From the NCBI RefSeq assembly GCF_029525575.1, contig NZ_JAPDIA010000007.1, positions 1,054,001-1,118,000 of the forward strand: 64,000 nucleotides of DNA. The letters are read 5' to 3'. Within the stretch, counting starts at the first letter, position 1. Each line of letters begins with the position of its first letter. The stretch comes from Cohnella rhizosphaerae (GTDB lineage Bacteria > Bacillota > Bacilli > Paenibacillales > Paenibacillaceae). Under the pieces are notes generated by a model. It was not told the DNA's origin. It worked only from the letters and a program-made list of their open reading frames with translations, and made no database searches. This document shows positions 1-8,796 of the stretch, piece after piece. Made by a program: the position numbers and the translations under genes.

Positions 1-504
1 GCGCCGTGCAATATCGGGACGAGATGAAGGGCTGGCTTGCCGACTTCAAATACAGGGGGAGCGGAGCGGTACGCCGAGATCATGGCCGCCATGCTTTCGG
101 GCGCCATGGAGCGGCTGCGAGCGGATTTCGGCGGCGCCTTCGACCTGATCACCGCCGTTCCGCTCGCGCCGGGCAGGCTGGAGGAACGCGGATTCAATCA
201 GGCCGAGCGCATGGCCGGCGCGGTGTCCGCTTGGTACGGGATTCCGTACCGTGAATTGCTGAAGCGGACGCGGGATACGGACAAGCAGAGCGGCAAGGCG
301 CGCCGCGGACGCATCGAAGACATGCGCGGGCTGTTCGCGCCTGCGGAGGGCTTTGAAGTCGAGCGCCCGCCGGGCAGACCGCTCCGGATCCTGATCGCGG
401 ACGACATTTACACGACGGGGAGTACGATGAACGATTGCGCCCGCGCGATACTCCAAGCCGCGCCCGGCGCCGAGGTCTACGGGATTGCCTGGTCGAGAAC
501 TTGA
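1..504 (+). CDS. comFC: ComF family phosphoribosyltransferase-like protein (3' part)
   Basis: The gene is cut by the window start; only the C-terminal part is present. It carries the type I phosphoribosyltransferase signature ILIADDIYTTGSTMNDCA near residues 130-147 of the visible part, the PRPP-binding loop of the ComF family, whose members act in DNA uptake and competence. It lies directly upstream of yvyF-flgM as comFC does in B. subtilis. The reading frame breaks at a run of five G at 55-59; reading four G joins the two frames as KYRGAERYAE. This is the first of many apparent single-base insertions in the window, so I regard the gene as intact in the organism. Confidence 0.85.
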
Positions 505-616
505 AGGCTTAGCGCGCCGATTTTAATAAAAAGTGTACATGACCTACCCGCATCCATTACAATAAAAGGACGATATCGAATGCTGTCGATCATCGGATCG
601 GGGACGGAGGTTGCTC

Positions 617-1033
617 ATGAATCTAGCGAATTGCCCGAGCTGCGGCAAGCTGTTCGCTCGCCATATTAGAGAGGTATGCAACGACTGCTTCGCCAAGGGC
701 GAAAAACAATACGAGAGCTGCCTGGACTATCTGAAGAAAAACAAAGGCACCACGATCAACGAGCTGTCCGAAGCGACGGGCGTCAGCATCAAGCAGATCA
801 CCAAGTACATCCGCGAAGGGCGCATCTCGCTCAAAAACGCCGTCAACATGCACTACCCCTGCGAAATGTGCGGCGCTCCCATCCGCGAAGGCGGCATGTG
901 CGCGAGCTGTCACAGCCGTTTGCAGGCGGAAATCAGGACCGCGACCAGCGCCAGGAAGCAAGGCGAAGGCGTCGATTCGACAGGATCCGAGAATACGTAT
1001 CGAATCAAGGACCGATTGAACGAACGGAATTAG
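617..1033 (+). CDS. yvyF: YvyF / TIGR03826-type flagellar operon protein
   Basis: A protein of about 138 residues with four Cys pairs: CPSCGKLF and CNDC at the N-terminus and CEMCGAP and CASCH near residues 80-95, consistent with two small zinc-ribbon-like knuckles. Between them lies a helix-turn-helix-like stretch (TINELSEATGVSIKQITKYI). The family sits before flgM in Bacillus-type flagellar operons; its role is regulatory by inference. ATG 617 is chosen over TTG 611 because GGAGG at 606-610 is six bases upstream of it. Confidence 0.85.
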   Translation: MNLANCPSCGKLFARHIREVCNDCFAKGEKQYESCLDYLKKNKGTTINELSEATGVSIKQITKYIREGRISLKNAVNMHYPCEMCGAPIREGGMCASCHSRLQAEIRTATSARKQGEGVDSTGSENTYRIKDRLNERN

Positions 1034-1046
1034 GCATGACGTTCTA

Positions 1047-1104
1047 TTAACTTCATACGGGATGCAGCCGATAATACCTGTAACGGTTTATCGGTCTTTT
1101 ATTT
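1047..1104 (+). promoter_or_regulatory. SigD-type promoter overlapped by a hairpin, upstream of flgM
   Basis: TAAC at 1048-1051, 15 bases, then GCCGATAA at 1067-1074 closely match the flagellar sigma-D consensus (TAAA-N15-GCCGATAT). The same CCGATAA (1068-1074) can pair with TTATCGG (1088-1094), followed by a T-rich stretch to 1104, so the element also looks like a terminator for yvyF. Either or both readings may be right; flgM of B. subtilis is known to have a sigma-D promoter. Confidence 0.55.
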
Positions 1105-1144
1105 ATTCGGGCTGAAATTTCAAGTCGCCGAGGTGAGTCTTAAC

Positions 1145-1426
1145 ATGAAAATCAACGATACGCAGCGTATAGGCGCCTATAGAGCCTATCAGAATAACAA
1201 CGAAGTGCGTCCGGGCGGCCAGACGGGGCCGAAGCGCAAGGACCAGGTGCAGATCTCCGAGGAAGCGAAGGAACTGCTGGGCGCCCAAGGAGCCCAGGGC
1301 GCGGAGCGCGCAGAACGGATCGAGAGCTTGAAGCAGGAAGTATCCACCGGGACGTACCACGTCGACAGTTCGAAGCTGGCAGAGAAGATGCTGCCTTTCT
1401 TCCGGCCCATCCCACCCCAAGAATGA
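1145..1426 (+). CDS. flgM: Anti-sigma-D factor FlgM
   Basis: A 93-residue protein starting MKINDTQRIGAYRAYQ, the usual N-terminus of FlgM in Bacilli, with the C-terminal helices (QISEEAKELL, RIESLKQEV, YHVDSSKLAEKML) that bind the flagellar sigma factor. It holds sigma-D inactive until the hook-basal body is complete and FlgM is exported. The start at ATG 1145 is preferred over GTG 1133 by the AGGTGA-like site about nine bases upstream. It is followed at once by flgN. Confidence 0.92.
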   Translation: MKINDTQRIGAYRAYQNNNEVRPGGQTGPKRKDQVQISEEAKELLGAQGAQGAERAERIESLKQEVSTGTYHVDSSKLAEKMLPFFRPIPPQE

Positions 1427-1437
1427 GGTGAATCCCC

Positions 1438-1944
1438 TTGAGTTTTCAAGGCTTGCTGATCGCGCTGAACAGCTTGATCGACATCCACGACGAATTGCTT
1501 CAGCTCGCCCGGGACAAGGTGACGATCGTCGTTCGGAACGACGTGGACGCCTTGATGGCGCTCACCGCCAAGGAGACCCGGCTCATCGCCCGTCTGGAGG
1601 ACAGCTTCCGGGAGATGGGCAGTTCGGCTGCCGACAGCTGGAAAGAGATCGGGCTGACGGCACGGCCGGGCAGCAGATTGTCCGATCTCATTCAAGCAGT
1701 GCCCAGGGCCGACCATAAGACGGAGCTTCGCACGCTGGCGGCCAGGCTGAAGGAGCGGCACAACGAGCTGAAGGTGATCAACGAGCGCAATCAGCTGCTG
1801 ATCCAGCAATCCCTTGAGCTCATCCGGTACGAATTGGATTTGATCACCGGGCCTTCCGAGCAGGAGATCACATACGCGCCGCCGTCGGCAGGCCAAGGGT
1901 ATGTGGGCGGAGCGTCCCGGAGATCGTTCGATACGCGCGCCTGA
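1438..1944 (+). CDS. flgN: Flagellar export chaperone FlgN
   Basis: A mainly helical 168-residue protein in the fixed position between flgM and flgK. FlgN-family proteins bind the hook-junction proteins FlgK and FlgL in the cytoplasm and deliver them to the flagellar type III export gate. The heptad-rich segments (residues 1-60 and 85-140) fit the family. The start is TTG 1438, preceded by GAGGTGAAT. Confidence 0.88.
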   Translation: MSFQGLLIALNSLIDIHDELLQLARDKVTIVVRNDVDALMALTAKETRLIARLEDSFREMGSSAADSWKEIGLTARPGSRLSDLIQAVPRADHKTELRTLAARLKERHNELKVINERNQLLIQQSLELIRYELDLITGPSEQEITYAPPSAGQGYVGGASRRSFDTRA

Positions 1945-1984
1945 GATCGCGCATTTATACAACCGAGATAGGGGATGAAGCGCT

Positions 1985-3544
1985 TTGAGATCAACTTTTC
2001 ATGCCATAGAGACGGCCAAACGCAGTTTGTTTACGCAGCAAGCCGCCCTTCAGACGACGGGGCAGAACGTAGCCAACGCCAACACGACGGGCTATTCCCG
2101 CCAGACGGTCAATATGGTCGCTTCCCGGCCGATCGAGGCGCCGGGTCTTACGCACTCGACCTCGCCGGGACAACTGGGCACGGGCGTCGAGTTTTCGTCG
2201 ATTACGCGTATTCGCGAGAGTTACCTGGACAACCAGTTCCGCAACGAAAATCAAAACAACGGCAGCTGGTCGATCCGGCAGGATACGCTTCAAAAGCTGG
2301 AGACGATCATGAACGAACCGACGGATTCGGGTCTTCGCTCCGTGTTGGACAACTTCTTTAATTCCTGGCAGGATCTGAGCGAAAATCCGGAGAACCTGAC
2401 CGCGCGCAAGCTTGTGCGCGAGAACGCGCTGGCGCTCACGGACGCCATCAATCAGATGAACCGGCAATTCGACGACCTGAAAAGCGACCTGACGACCAAC
2501 ATCGGGACGAAGGTGTCCCAGATGAATACTTCCTTGCAGACGATCGCGGATCTGAACACGCAGATCAAGCGCATCGAAGCCTTCGGCGACAACGCGAACG
2601 ATCTTCGCGATCAGCGCGACGTCCTGGTGGATGAGCTGTCCAAGATGGCGAACGTGACGGTCAACGAGACGGCGGACGGCTATCAGGTGTCGATGGGCGG
2701 ACAGGTGCTCGTGGACAACGGCAATCCAACGACTTTGGAGGCAGCGGACGTTATAGGAGCTTTCGGTTCCGATCTGACCGGCGGCGAGCTTTACGGCATG
2801 ATCTTGTCGCGCGATCAATACGTGAGCAGCTTTCAGAGTCAATTGGATACGCTCGTGAACGGTCTGGCCAACGGCGAGATGACGGTGACGTTGCCTGCCG
2901 GATCCGTGCTGCCGGAAGGCACTGTGCTGAACGGCGTGACTTATTCCGGTACGAACCGCACGCTTGCTTCCGACTTGACGGCGACAGTGAAGGGGCTTAA
3001 CGGTCTCCATCAGTTGGGCTACACCAACCAGGATCCGCTCAAGGCGGCTGGCGCTTTCTTCGTTTCGAGCGACGGATCGCCGCTTACGGCAGGGAATATT
3101 ATGGTGAGCAAGGACATTCAGAACGACGCCAACAATATCGCCGCTTCGATGCGGACCGCGACGAGCGGCGGCACGGAGTCCGTCGTCAAAGGCAACAAGA
3201 ATCTGGCGCTGCTCATGGCCCAGTTCAACGATACCAAAATTAACTTCACCTCGGTCAACCCGGACGCCTTGACCGGCACCGGTACCGTCAATGATATGTA
3301 CAGTTCAATCATCGGGCAGCTCGGTATTCAATCCCAAGAGGCGCAGCGGCAGACGACGAACACCCAGGCGGTCGTCGACCAGGTAGATGCCCGCAGGCAG
3401 GCCGTCAGCGGCGTTTCCCTGGACGAAGAGATGGCGAACCTGATTAAGTTCCAGCATGCCTACAGCGCTGCAGCCCGATTCATGACGACGATCGACGAGA
3501 CGCTGGACAAGATCATTAACGGAACCGGCGTAGTCGGACGCTAA
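1985..3544 (+). CDS. flgK: Hook-filament junction protein FlgK (HAP1)
   Basis: A 519-residue protein with the conserved N-terminus RSTFHAIETAKRSL and the NVANANTTGYSRQ motif of rod/hook-family proteins. The C-terminal VSLDEEMANLIKFQHAYSAA segment is diagnostic for FlgK. It forms the first junction ring between hook and filament and is exported by the flagellar secretion system with the FlgN chaperone. The start is TTG 1985 behind AGGGGATGAA. No frame problem is seen. Confidence 0.95.
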   Translation: MRSTFHAIETAKRSLFTQQAALQTTGQNVANANTTGYSRQTVNMVASRPIEAPGLTHSTSPGQLGTGVEFSSITRIRESYLDNQFRNENQNNGSWSIRQDTLQKLETIMNEPTDSGLRSVLDNFFNSWQDLSENPENLTARKLVRENALALTDAINQMNRQFDDLKSDLTTNIGTKVSQMNTSLQTIADLNTQIKRIEAFGDNANDLRDQRDVLVDELSKMANVTVNETADGYQVSMGGQVLVDNGNPTTLEAADVIGAFGSDLTGGELYGMILSRDQYVSSFQSQLDTLVNGLANGEMTVTLPAGSVLPEGTVLNGVTYSGTNRTLASDLTATVKGLNGLHQLGYTNQDPLKAAGAFFVSSDGSPLTAGNIMVSKDIQNDANNIAASMRTATSGGTESVVKGNKNLALLMAQFNDTKINFTSVNPDALTGTGTVNDMYSSIIGQLGIQSQEAQRQTTNTQAVVDQVDARRQAVSGVSLDEEMANLIKFQHAYSAAARFMTTIDETLDKIINGTGVVGR

Positions 3545-3573
3545 TCCCTAACTGAGAGAGCGAGGTCGATCCC

Positions 3574-4510
3574 ATGTTGGGTCGCGTGACGCAAGGCACC
3601 ATCACGGCGCAGCTTGCTGCGCAATATCAATACGAACCTGAATCAATCTTCTAGCTTGTCCGAGAAGCTTTCGACAGGGCGCAACATCAATCGTGCTTCG
3701 GACGATCCCGTAGGGATCACCTATGCGCTTCGGTATCGTTCGGATCTGTCCGTGAACGAAGCTTACCAGACCAACGTCGACGCTGCATCCTCGTGGCTCG
3801 ATTTTAACGACACGGTGCTGTCTCAGGTGAACGACGTGCTGAAGCGGGTCAAAGAGCTTGGGGTGCAAGGATCGAACGGAACCAATCCGCAGGTGGCGCT
3901 TAACAATATCGCCGACGAAGTCGACCAGTTGAAGGCGCAGCTCAAGGATATCGCGAATAGCCAACTAAAGGGCAAGTACGTGTTTAACGGACAGTATACG
4001 GACACCAAACCTTATGCCGACGGCGCAGACGCCGCGTCGGTGATGACCGACGCCGGCAAGCTCGATTATATCGTCAATGCGGGTATTCAACTGACGGTGA
4101 ATTTGAGCGGCAACGACGTTTTCGGCTATCCGCCGAATTCGGCTGCCTCGACTGTCGCTTCTCCGCAGTATGAAGACGACAATGTCTTTAACGTGTTGGA
4201 TCAAATTTCGGCCAAGCTTCGCGCGGGGGATCAAGCGGGCGTGTCCGCGCAGTTAGGCCTTTTGGATTCTCGTATGGATAAAGTGTTGACCGCACAAGCG
4301 CAAGTCGGCGCACGTGTCAACCGTCTTGATCTGCTCCAGAACCGTCTTCAAGACCTGAACGTTAACCTCCAAGATCTTCAGTCCAAGACGGAAGATGCCG
4401 ATATGGAAGATCTCTTGATCAAAGCGAAAGTAAACGAGAGCGTCTATCAGGCATCGTTGTCCGTCGGCGCGAAGATTATTAAACCGACTCTAGTGGATTT
4501 TCTGGGCTAA
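3574..4510 (+). CDS. flgL: Hook-filament junction protein FlgL (HAP3)
   Basis: About 311 residues after repair. It begins at ATG 3574 (MLGRVTQGTITAQ) and continues as LLRNINTNLNQSSSLSEKLS, the flagellin-like N-terminus, with the C-terminal flagellin-type helix ending KPTLVDFLG. The raw sequence reads CAGCTTGCTGC at 3611-3621, one T too many, which splits the frame after 15 codons; CAGCTGCTGC restores it. A start at TTG 3614 would remove the essential N-terminal helix, so I prefer repair. FlgL is the second junction protein and lies directly after flgK. Confidence 0.92.
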
Positions 4511-4533
4511 TCGGATCTGTGGGAGGATAACGC

Positions 4534-5106
4534 ATGATTCCTTTGCCGCAGATATCCATACGTTCGCAGGCCGGACGGATCGGCATTTCGACGGAGCCTG
4601 GGCAGTATGACATCCGTACGCGCCCGGCGGTCATGCAAGTCGAATCGACACCCCCTTCCTTCACTGCGGATAATGGTTCCGGTACGCTGGTCATCGACAA
4701 GACGCTTACGGACAATGCTTTGACCGGCGGCAAACCCGAGGCGTTCTGGCAGCGAATCTATTCGCAATATCAGCAGGTCGCGCGACAGAACCTCGAACGT
4801 ATCGTCGCGGAGGGCAACGAGGCAGGCGATCTTCGGATCAAGGGCAATGTCATCGCCAGTCAGGCGCTGGACGAGTATTTAGAGGGCGCTCCCGATCTGC
4901 AGATTTTCGGCTTCGCGGCACCGGACAACACCAAGATCAGCTACACGCCCAGAGATCTCAACATGGAGTTTATTCCGGGCTCTAAAAACGTCGATATACG
5001 TCCGTCTAAGCCTGAGATCGAATATCGGCGCGGTTCGGTCAACGTATACATGCAGCAGTACCCGAACGTCACGGTCACCGCGCCGTCGATCAATATAATG
5101 GCTTAA
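4534..5106 (+). CDS. yviE: DUF6470 / YviE-like flagellar operon protein
   Basis: A 190-residue protein without signal peptide or membrane segment, in the position of yviE between flgL and fliW. It begins MIPLPQISIRSQAGRIGIS and is rich in beta-type segments (FIPGSKNVDIRPSKPEIEYR near the C-terminus). The function is unknown; its fixed position suggests a link to the filament junction or to FliW-CsrA control. The start ATG 4534 follows GGGAGGATAACGC. Confidence 0.85.
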   Translation: MIPLPQISIRSQAGRIGISTEPGQYDIRTRPAVMQVESTPPSFTADNGSGTLVIDKTLTDNALTGGKPEAFWQRIYSQYQQVARQNLERIVAEGNEAGDLRIKGNVIASQALDEYLEGAPDLQIFGFAAPDNTKISYTPRDLNMEFIPGSKNVDIRPSKPEIEYRRGSVNVYMQQYPNVTVTAPSINIMA

Positions 5107-5123
5107 ATATGATATGATGGGAG

Positions 5124-5160
5124 CGGCAGGCGGCATTTATGATGCGCTTGCCGTTCTTTC
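5124..5160 (+). terminator. Hairpin with T-rich tail between yviE and fliW
   Basis: CGGCAGGCG (5124-5132) pairs with CGCTTGCCG (5145-5153) with one G-U pair, followed by TTCTTTCT. It could be a weak terminator or attenuator separating the junction genes from fliW-csrA-hag. Confidence 0.45.
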
Positions 5161-5192
5161 TACATTTATTAGCGAAGCGGAGGCAGCGATAG

Positions 5193-5642
5193 ATGATCGT
5201 TCAGACGGCTAATTTTGGCGACATCGAAGTTGACGAGAGTAATCTATATTTTTTTGAGGAGGGACTTCCGGGCTTCGAGGATAGCCGGAGGTTCATTCTG
5301 GTGAGCGTTGAGGGAAACCCGTCTTTTAATTATTTGCAGTCAGCGGATCAGCCCGATTTGGTATTCGTGCTGGCCGACCCGTTCGCCTTTTTTTCCGACT
5401 ATGAATTCGAACTCTCTGATGCCGTGCTGCGAGAGCTGGCGTTGGATAGCCAGAGCGATGTTTCCGTACGCGTTATTCTTAATGCGAGACAGGGACTGAA
5501 AGAAGCGACGGCGAACCTGACGGCACCGCTCGTATTCAATACACAAAAACAGTTCGGAAAACAGATTATCCTAGGCCAAAGTTCCTACTCCACGCGTCAT
5601 CGGCTGTTCCCGGCCGCTGCGGGCGCCGCGAAGGGAGAATGA
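5193..5642 (+). CDS. fliW: Flagellar assembly factor FliW
   Basis: A 149-residue protein with the family motif FEEGLPGFEDSRRFILV near residue 20. FliW binds flagellin in the cytoplasm; when flagellin is exported, free FliW binds and inhibits CsrA, relieving repression of hag translation. It overlaps the csrA region closely (three bases between its stop and csrA), as expected for the antagonist pair. Two T7 runs inside this gene are read correctly, so not every long run in the window is over-called. Confidence 0.95.
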   Translation: MIVQTANFGDIEVDESNLYFFEEGLPGFEDSRRFILVSVEGNPSFNYLQSADQPDLVFVLADPFAFFSDYEFELSDAVLRELALDSQSDVSVRVILNARQGLKEATANLTAPLVFNTQKQFGKQIILGQSSYSTRHRLFPAAAGAAKGE

Positions 5643-5645
5643 CCG

Positions 5646-5888
5646 ATGCTCGTCCTATCTCGGAAAAAAGGACAGTCCATTTTGATCGGAGAAGGGATCG
5701 AGCTCACGATCCTGGAGGTTGAAGGAGACACGATCAAGCTCGGAATCGCTGCGCCGCGCGATGTGCAGATTTTGCGCTCCGAGCTGCTGACTTCGGTAAA
5801 GGAAAGTAATAAGGAGTCCGTCGGATTGCCGCATACATTGGACTTTGCAGGGGTGTCCGATGTTCTTCAAAAAAAATCACAAAAATAA
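5646..5888 (+). CDS. csrA: Carbon storage regulator CsrA
   Basis: An 80-residue RNA-binding protein starting MLVLSRKKGQSILIGEGIEL, the near-universal CsrA N-terminus; the GLPHTLD segment lies in the longer Gram-positive C-terminal tail. It represses translation of hag by covering its ribosome binding site and is antagonised by FliW, encoded just upstream. The likely target sites are seen in the hag leader at 5973-5988 and near 6001-6007. Confidence 0.95.
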   Translation: MLVLSRKKGQSILIGEGIELTILEVEGDTIKLGIAAPRDVQILRSELLTSVKESNKESVGLPHTLDFAGVSDVLQKKSQK

Positions 5889-5901
5889 TCGGTTTCTCTA
5901 T

Positions 5902-5928
5902 TAAACCGTTGCTGAATGCTGCCGATAA
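5902..5928 (+). promoter_or_regulatory. SigD promoter of hag
   Basis: TAAA (5902-5905), exactly 15 bases, then GCCGATAA (5921-5928): an almost perfect sigma-D (FliA-type) flagellar promoter. It predicts a transcript starting near 5935 with a leader of about 80 bases before hag. Confidence 0.9.
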
Positions 5929-5972
5929 AAATAGCATGACGGGGTTGGGGCGTACGACCTAATCCCCGGCAA

Positions 5973-6008
5973 GCCGCAAGGAAGCGGCAAACCAACATTC
6001 AGGGAGGA
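5973..6008 (+). promoter_or_regulatory. CsrA-binding hairpin and ribosome site in the hag leader
   Basis: GCCGC (5973-5977) and GCGGC (5984-5988) form a perfect stem with the loop AAGGAA, which places GGA in the loop as CsrA requires. A second GGA lies in the ribosome binding site CAGGGAGGAAA at about 6000-6010. Two sites, one a loop and one over the Shine-Dalgarno, is the known arrangement for CsrA control of B. subtilis hag. Confidence 0.75.
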
Positions 6009-6016
6009 AATTTATC

Positions 6017-6787
6017 ATGCGTATTAACCACAACATCACCGCACTGAACACGCACCGCAACATGGGTCTGAACACCGATGCTGCCGGAAAGAACATGGAG
6101 AAGCTGTCTTCCGGTCTCCGCATCAACCGCGCTGCCGACGACGCAGCCGGCCTGGCCGTATCCGAAAAAATGCGCGGTCAAATCCGCGGTCTCGAACAAG
6201 CGCAACGCAACGTTCAAGACGGCGTGTCCTTTGTACAAACGGCTGAAGGCGCGATGAACGAAGTCAGCTCCATGTTGTCCCGGATGAAGGAACTGAACGT
6301 TCAAAAGCTGAACGGCACGTACTCCTCCGGCGACAAGGCGAACATCGACCAAGAGCTGGATCAACTGGGTCAGCAAATCGACAAGATCTTCTCCGAAACG
6401 AAGTTCAACGGCATCAACATCACGTCCGGCGCTACGATCCAAATCAGCGACACTTCCGGCGTTACGATCTCGATCGACACCGTAAGCACGACCGGCATCA
6501 CCGGTCTGTCGAGCTCCTCGACCCTGACGAACATCGAAGACGCAATTAAGAACACGTCCACCGAGCGCGCTAAGCTGGGTGCTAAGCAAAACCGTCTCGA
6601 GTACACGTCCAACAACCTGGGCACGACGGTGGAGAACCTGACCGCCGCTGAATCCCGTATCCGCGATACGGACATGGCGAAGGAAATGGTTAACCTCACG
6701 AAGAACAACATTCTGCTTCAAGCTTCCCAAGCGATGCTGGCGCAAGCCAACTCGCAGCCGCAAGGCGTTCTGTCCTTGCTTCGTTAA
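6017..6787 (+). CDS. hag: Flagellin
   Basis: A 256-residue flagellin with the conserved N-terminal D0/D1 segment (MRINHNITALNTHRN, SSGLRINRAADDAAGLAVSE) and C-terminal segment (ENLTAAESRIRDTDMAKEM ... LLR). The central variable domain is very short, as in small Bacillus-type flagellins, but is rich in Ser and Thr (residues about 130-175: ISDTSGVTIS, SSSSTLT), which offer sites for O-glycosylation. The large glycan island downstream makes glycosylation plausible but does not prove it. Strong SigD promoter, CsrA-regulated leader, own terminator. Confidence 0.97.
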   Translation: MRINHNITALNTHRNMGLNTDAAGKNMEKLSSGLRINRAADDAAGLAVSEKMRGQIRGLEQAQRNVQDGVSFVQTAEGAMNEVSSMLSRMKELNVQKLNGTYSSGDKANIDQELDQLGQQIDKIFSETKFNGINITSGATIQISDTSGVTISIDTVSTTGITGLSSSSTLTNIEDAIKNTSTERAKLGAKQNRLEYTSNNLGTTVENLTAAESRIRDTDMAKEMVNLTKNNILLQASQAMLAQANSQPQGVLSLLR

Positions 6788-6800
6788 TCTCAGTATTTCT

Positions 6801-6834
6801 AGAAGTCTTAGCTACGCTAAGGCTTCTTTTTTTT
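6801..6834 (+). terminator. Terminator of hag
   Basis: AGAAGTCTTAGC (6801-6812) and GCTAAGGCTTCT pair with one bulge or mismatch and are followed by a run of T. Typical rho-independent terminator directly after hag. Confidence 0.9.
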
Positions 6835-6842
6835 GTTATAGC

Positions 6843-6870
6843 TAATGATAAGGTGAAATCATTCCGATAA
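6843..6870 (+). promoter_or_regulatory. Possible SigD promoter of flaG-fliD-fliS
   Basis: TAAT at 6843-6846 and TCCGATAA at 6863-6870, about 16 bases apart, resemble the sigma-D consensus. The match is weaker than at hag, but a promoter is expected here because a strong terminator precedes it. Confidence 0.4.
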
Positions 6871-6907
6871 ATGGAATAGAAACATTTCTGAGTGCGGGGT
6901 GGATAGG

Positions 6908-7294
6908 GTGTCTATGAATATTTCTTCTGCGGGTTCTGGTCCGCAATCCAACTACTTTGAAAAAAGTATGGTATCAACGCCAGGCGGCGTGCCTAGCGCC
7001 GATCTGAACAGCGTTACGACCGTAGAAGCTTTGCAAAAAGCTTCGTTATCGGGCGAACATGTCACGGCAGGAGACGAACAGGTCATTAAAAAGCTGGACA
7101 AGATTTTAACGGCCCTTCAAGGCCCCAACACCTCCCTAGAGATGTCCATGCATAAGGAAACGAAGACCGTCGTTATTAAAGTCATGAATAAAGAAACCGG
7201 AGAATTAATCCGCGAGATTCCTCCAGAGAAAACGTTGGACCTGGTGGCCAAGTTCATGGAGATTAACGGTATATTGATTGATGAAAAGGTTTAA
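6908..7294 (+). CDS. flaG: FlaG family flagellar protein
   Basis: About 128 residues with a variable N-terminus and the conserved C-terminal FlaG domain (KETKTVVIKVMNKETGELIREIPPEK, residues about 80-105, then LVAKFMEINGILIDEKV). FlaG proteins affect filament length; the position between hag and fliD is conserved (yvyC in B. subtilis). The start is uncertain: GTG 6899, GTG 6908 and ATG 6914 are in frame; GTG 6908 is best spaced from GGGGTGGA. Confidence 0.85.
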   Translation: MSMNISSAGSGPQSNYFEKSMVSTPGGVPSADLNSVTTVEALQKASLSGEHVTAGDEQVIKKLDKILTALQGPNTSLEMSMHKETKTVVIKVMNKETGELIREIPPEKTLDLVAKFMEINGILIDEKV

Positions 7295-7308
7295 AGGAGG
7301 TTTAACGA

Positions 7309-8782
7309 ATGGTAACGAGAATGAGCGGCTTAGCATCGGGGCTCGATATTGATAGTCTGGTGTCTAAGCTCATGAAGGCCGAGCGGACTTCTCTGGACAC
7401 GATGGTCAAAAAAGCGCACAAAGGTCGAGTGGCAACGAGAAGCATATCGCGATATTAACGCTAAAATTGTCGATTTTCGCAATAACAAGCTTTCCAATTA
7501 TTCGCTGTCCGCGAGCATCGGTGCCAAGACTAGCGATGTGACGGGCAATACCAATGCGATCACGGTCAACTCGACTTCAAGCACTGCATCAGGAACGATG
7601 AATGTATCCGTAGATGCGGTTGCCAAATCAGCCTATACGGTATACTCATACAACGCTGCATTGCCGACAACAAATAAGACGCTAGATGATCTTGGTTTTG
7701 CAAGCAATACGATTACGATTAATCAACCGTCCGGAGGCACGTCTACGATCACCGTCGATACCACTAAGGACACTTTGGCGACGCTGGCGGCGAAAATTAA
7801 TGCAGACAAATCAACAAACGTGACCGCCAGTTTCAACGATGCGACTGGACAGTTCTCGTTAGTCAGCAAAAATACCGGGGAAGGGCAAGTCACACTCAGT
7901 ACATTCGGTAACTTTACTGCAGACCCCAAAGACGGTGTGGATGCTAAAGCAACGATAAATGGTATCACTTATAAACAAGCCTCTAATACGTTTGACATGA
8001 ACGGGATTAATTTTACAGTGCGGAACCAGACAAGCTCGAGCGATCCGACGACAGTATCCGTTAAGACGGATACCACGACCATTTTAAACACAATCAAGTC
8101 TTTTATTAATGACTATAATACCCTGATTGGTACGATCAACGGCAAGCTTGGAGAAAAAACGTATCGCGACTTTATGCCGTTAACGGAAGACGAAAAAAGC
8201 GAAATGAAAGAAAGCCAAATTACGATGTGGGAAGAAAAAGCGCATAGCGGCTTGTTGAAAAACGATAACATATTGAGCGGGCTTGTCAGCCAGATGCGAA
8301 TCGCTACGATGGCAGACTACCAGACCAAAACGAATCTAACGTCAATCGGCATAACGACAGGCGACTATACAACGCAGGGCAAGCTCGTTATTCAAGATGA
8401 GAATAAATTAAAAGAGGCCATTGAGGCCGATCCGCAGAAAATTATCGATATGTTCACAAAGGCGGCTCCGACGGGAACGAAAGTGACGGCTGATATGTCG
8501 GGCGTGGGCATCTTTCAAAAGCTTACACAGTTTACAATGACCGCCTTAAAGCAACTTTCTGAGAAGGCGGGTACGCTCACAACAAGCTCCGATACGACTG
8601 CCGACTTTATTGAAAACTCTTTGCTAAGCGATACGATTCGATCCATGAAAAATCGAGAAACCGATCTGGCTGCACGCCTGAGCGATAAAGAAACGCAGTA
8701 TTATAAGAAATTCACAGCGATGGAAACGGCGATTAACAAAATGAATACTCAGTCATCCAGTCTATCCAGCTTCATGAACTAA
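7309..8782 (+). CDS. fliD: Filament cap protein FliD (HAP2)
   Basis: About 490 residues after repair. It begins MVTRMSGLASGLDIDSLVSK, the FliD N-terminus, behind AAAGGAGG, and ends in the coiled-coil-rich C-terminal region (KETQYYKKFTAMETAINKMN). FliD caps the growing filament and folds exported flagellin. The raw frame breaks at 7420-7424 (CACAAAGGTCGAG); removing one base gives KAHKVEWQREAYRDINAKI, the expected continuation. The remaining 414 residues are intact. Confidence 0.93.
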
Positions 8783-8796
8783 GGGGGGAAATTCCT

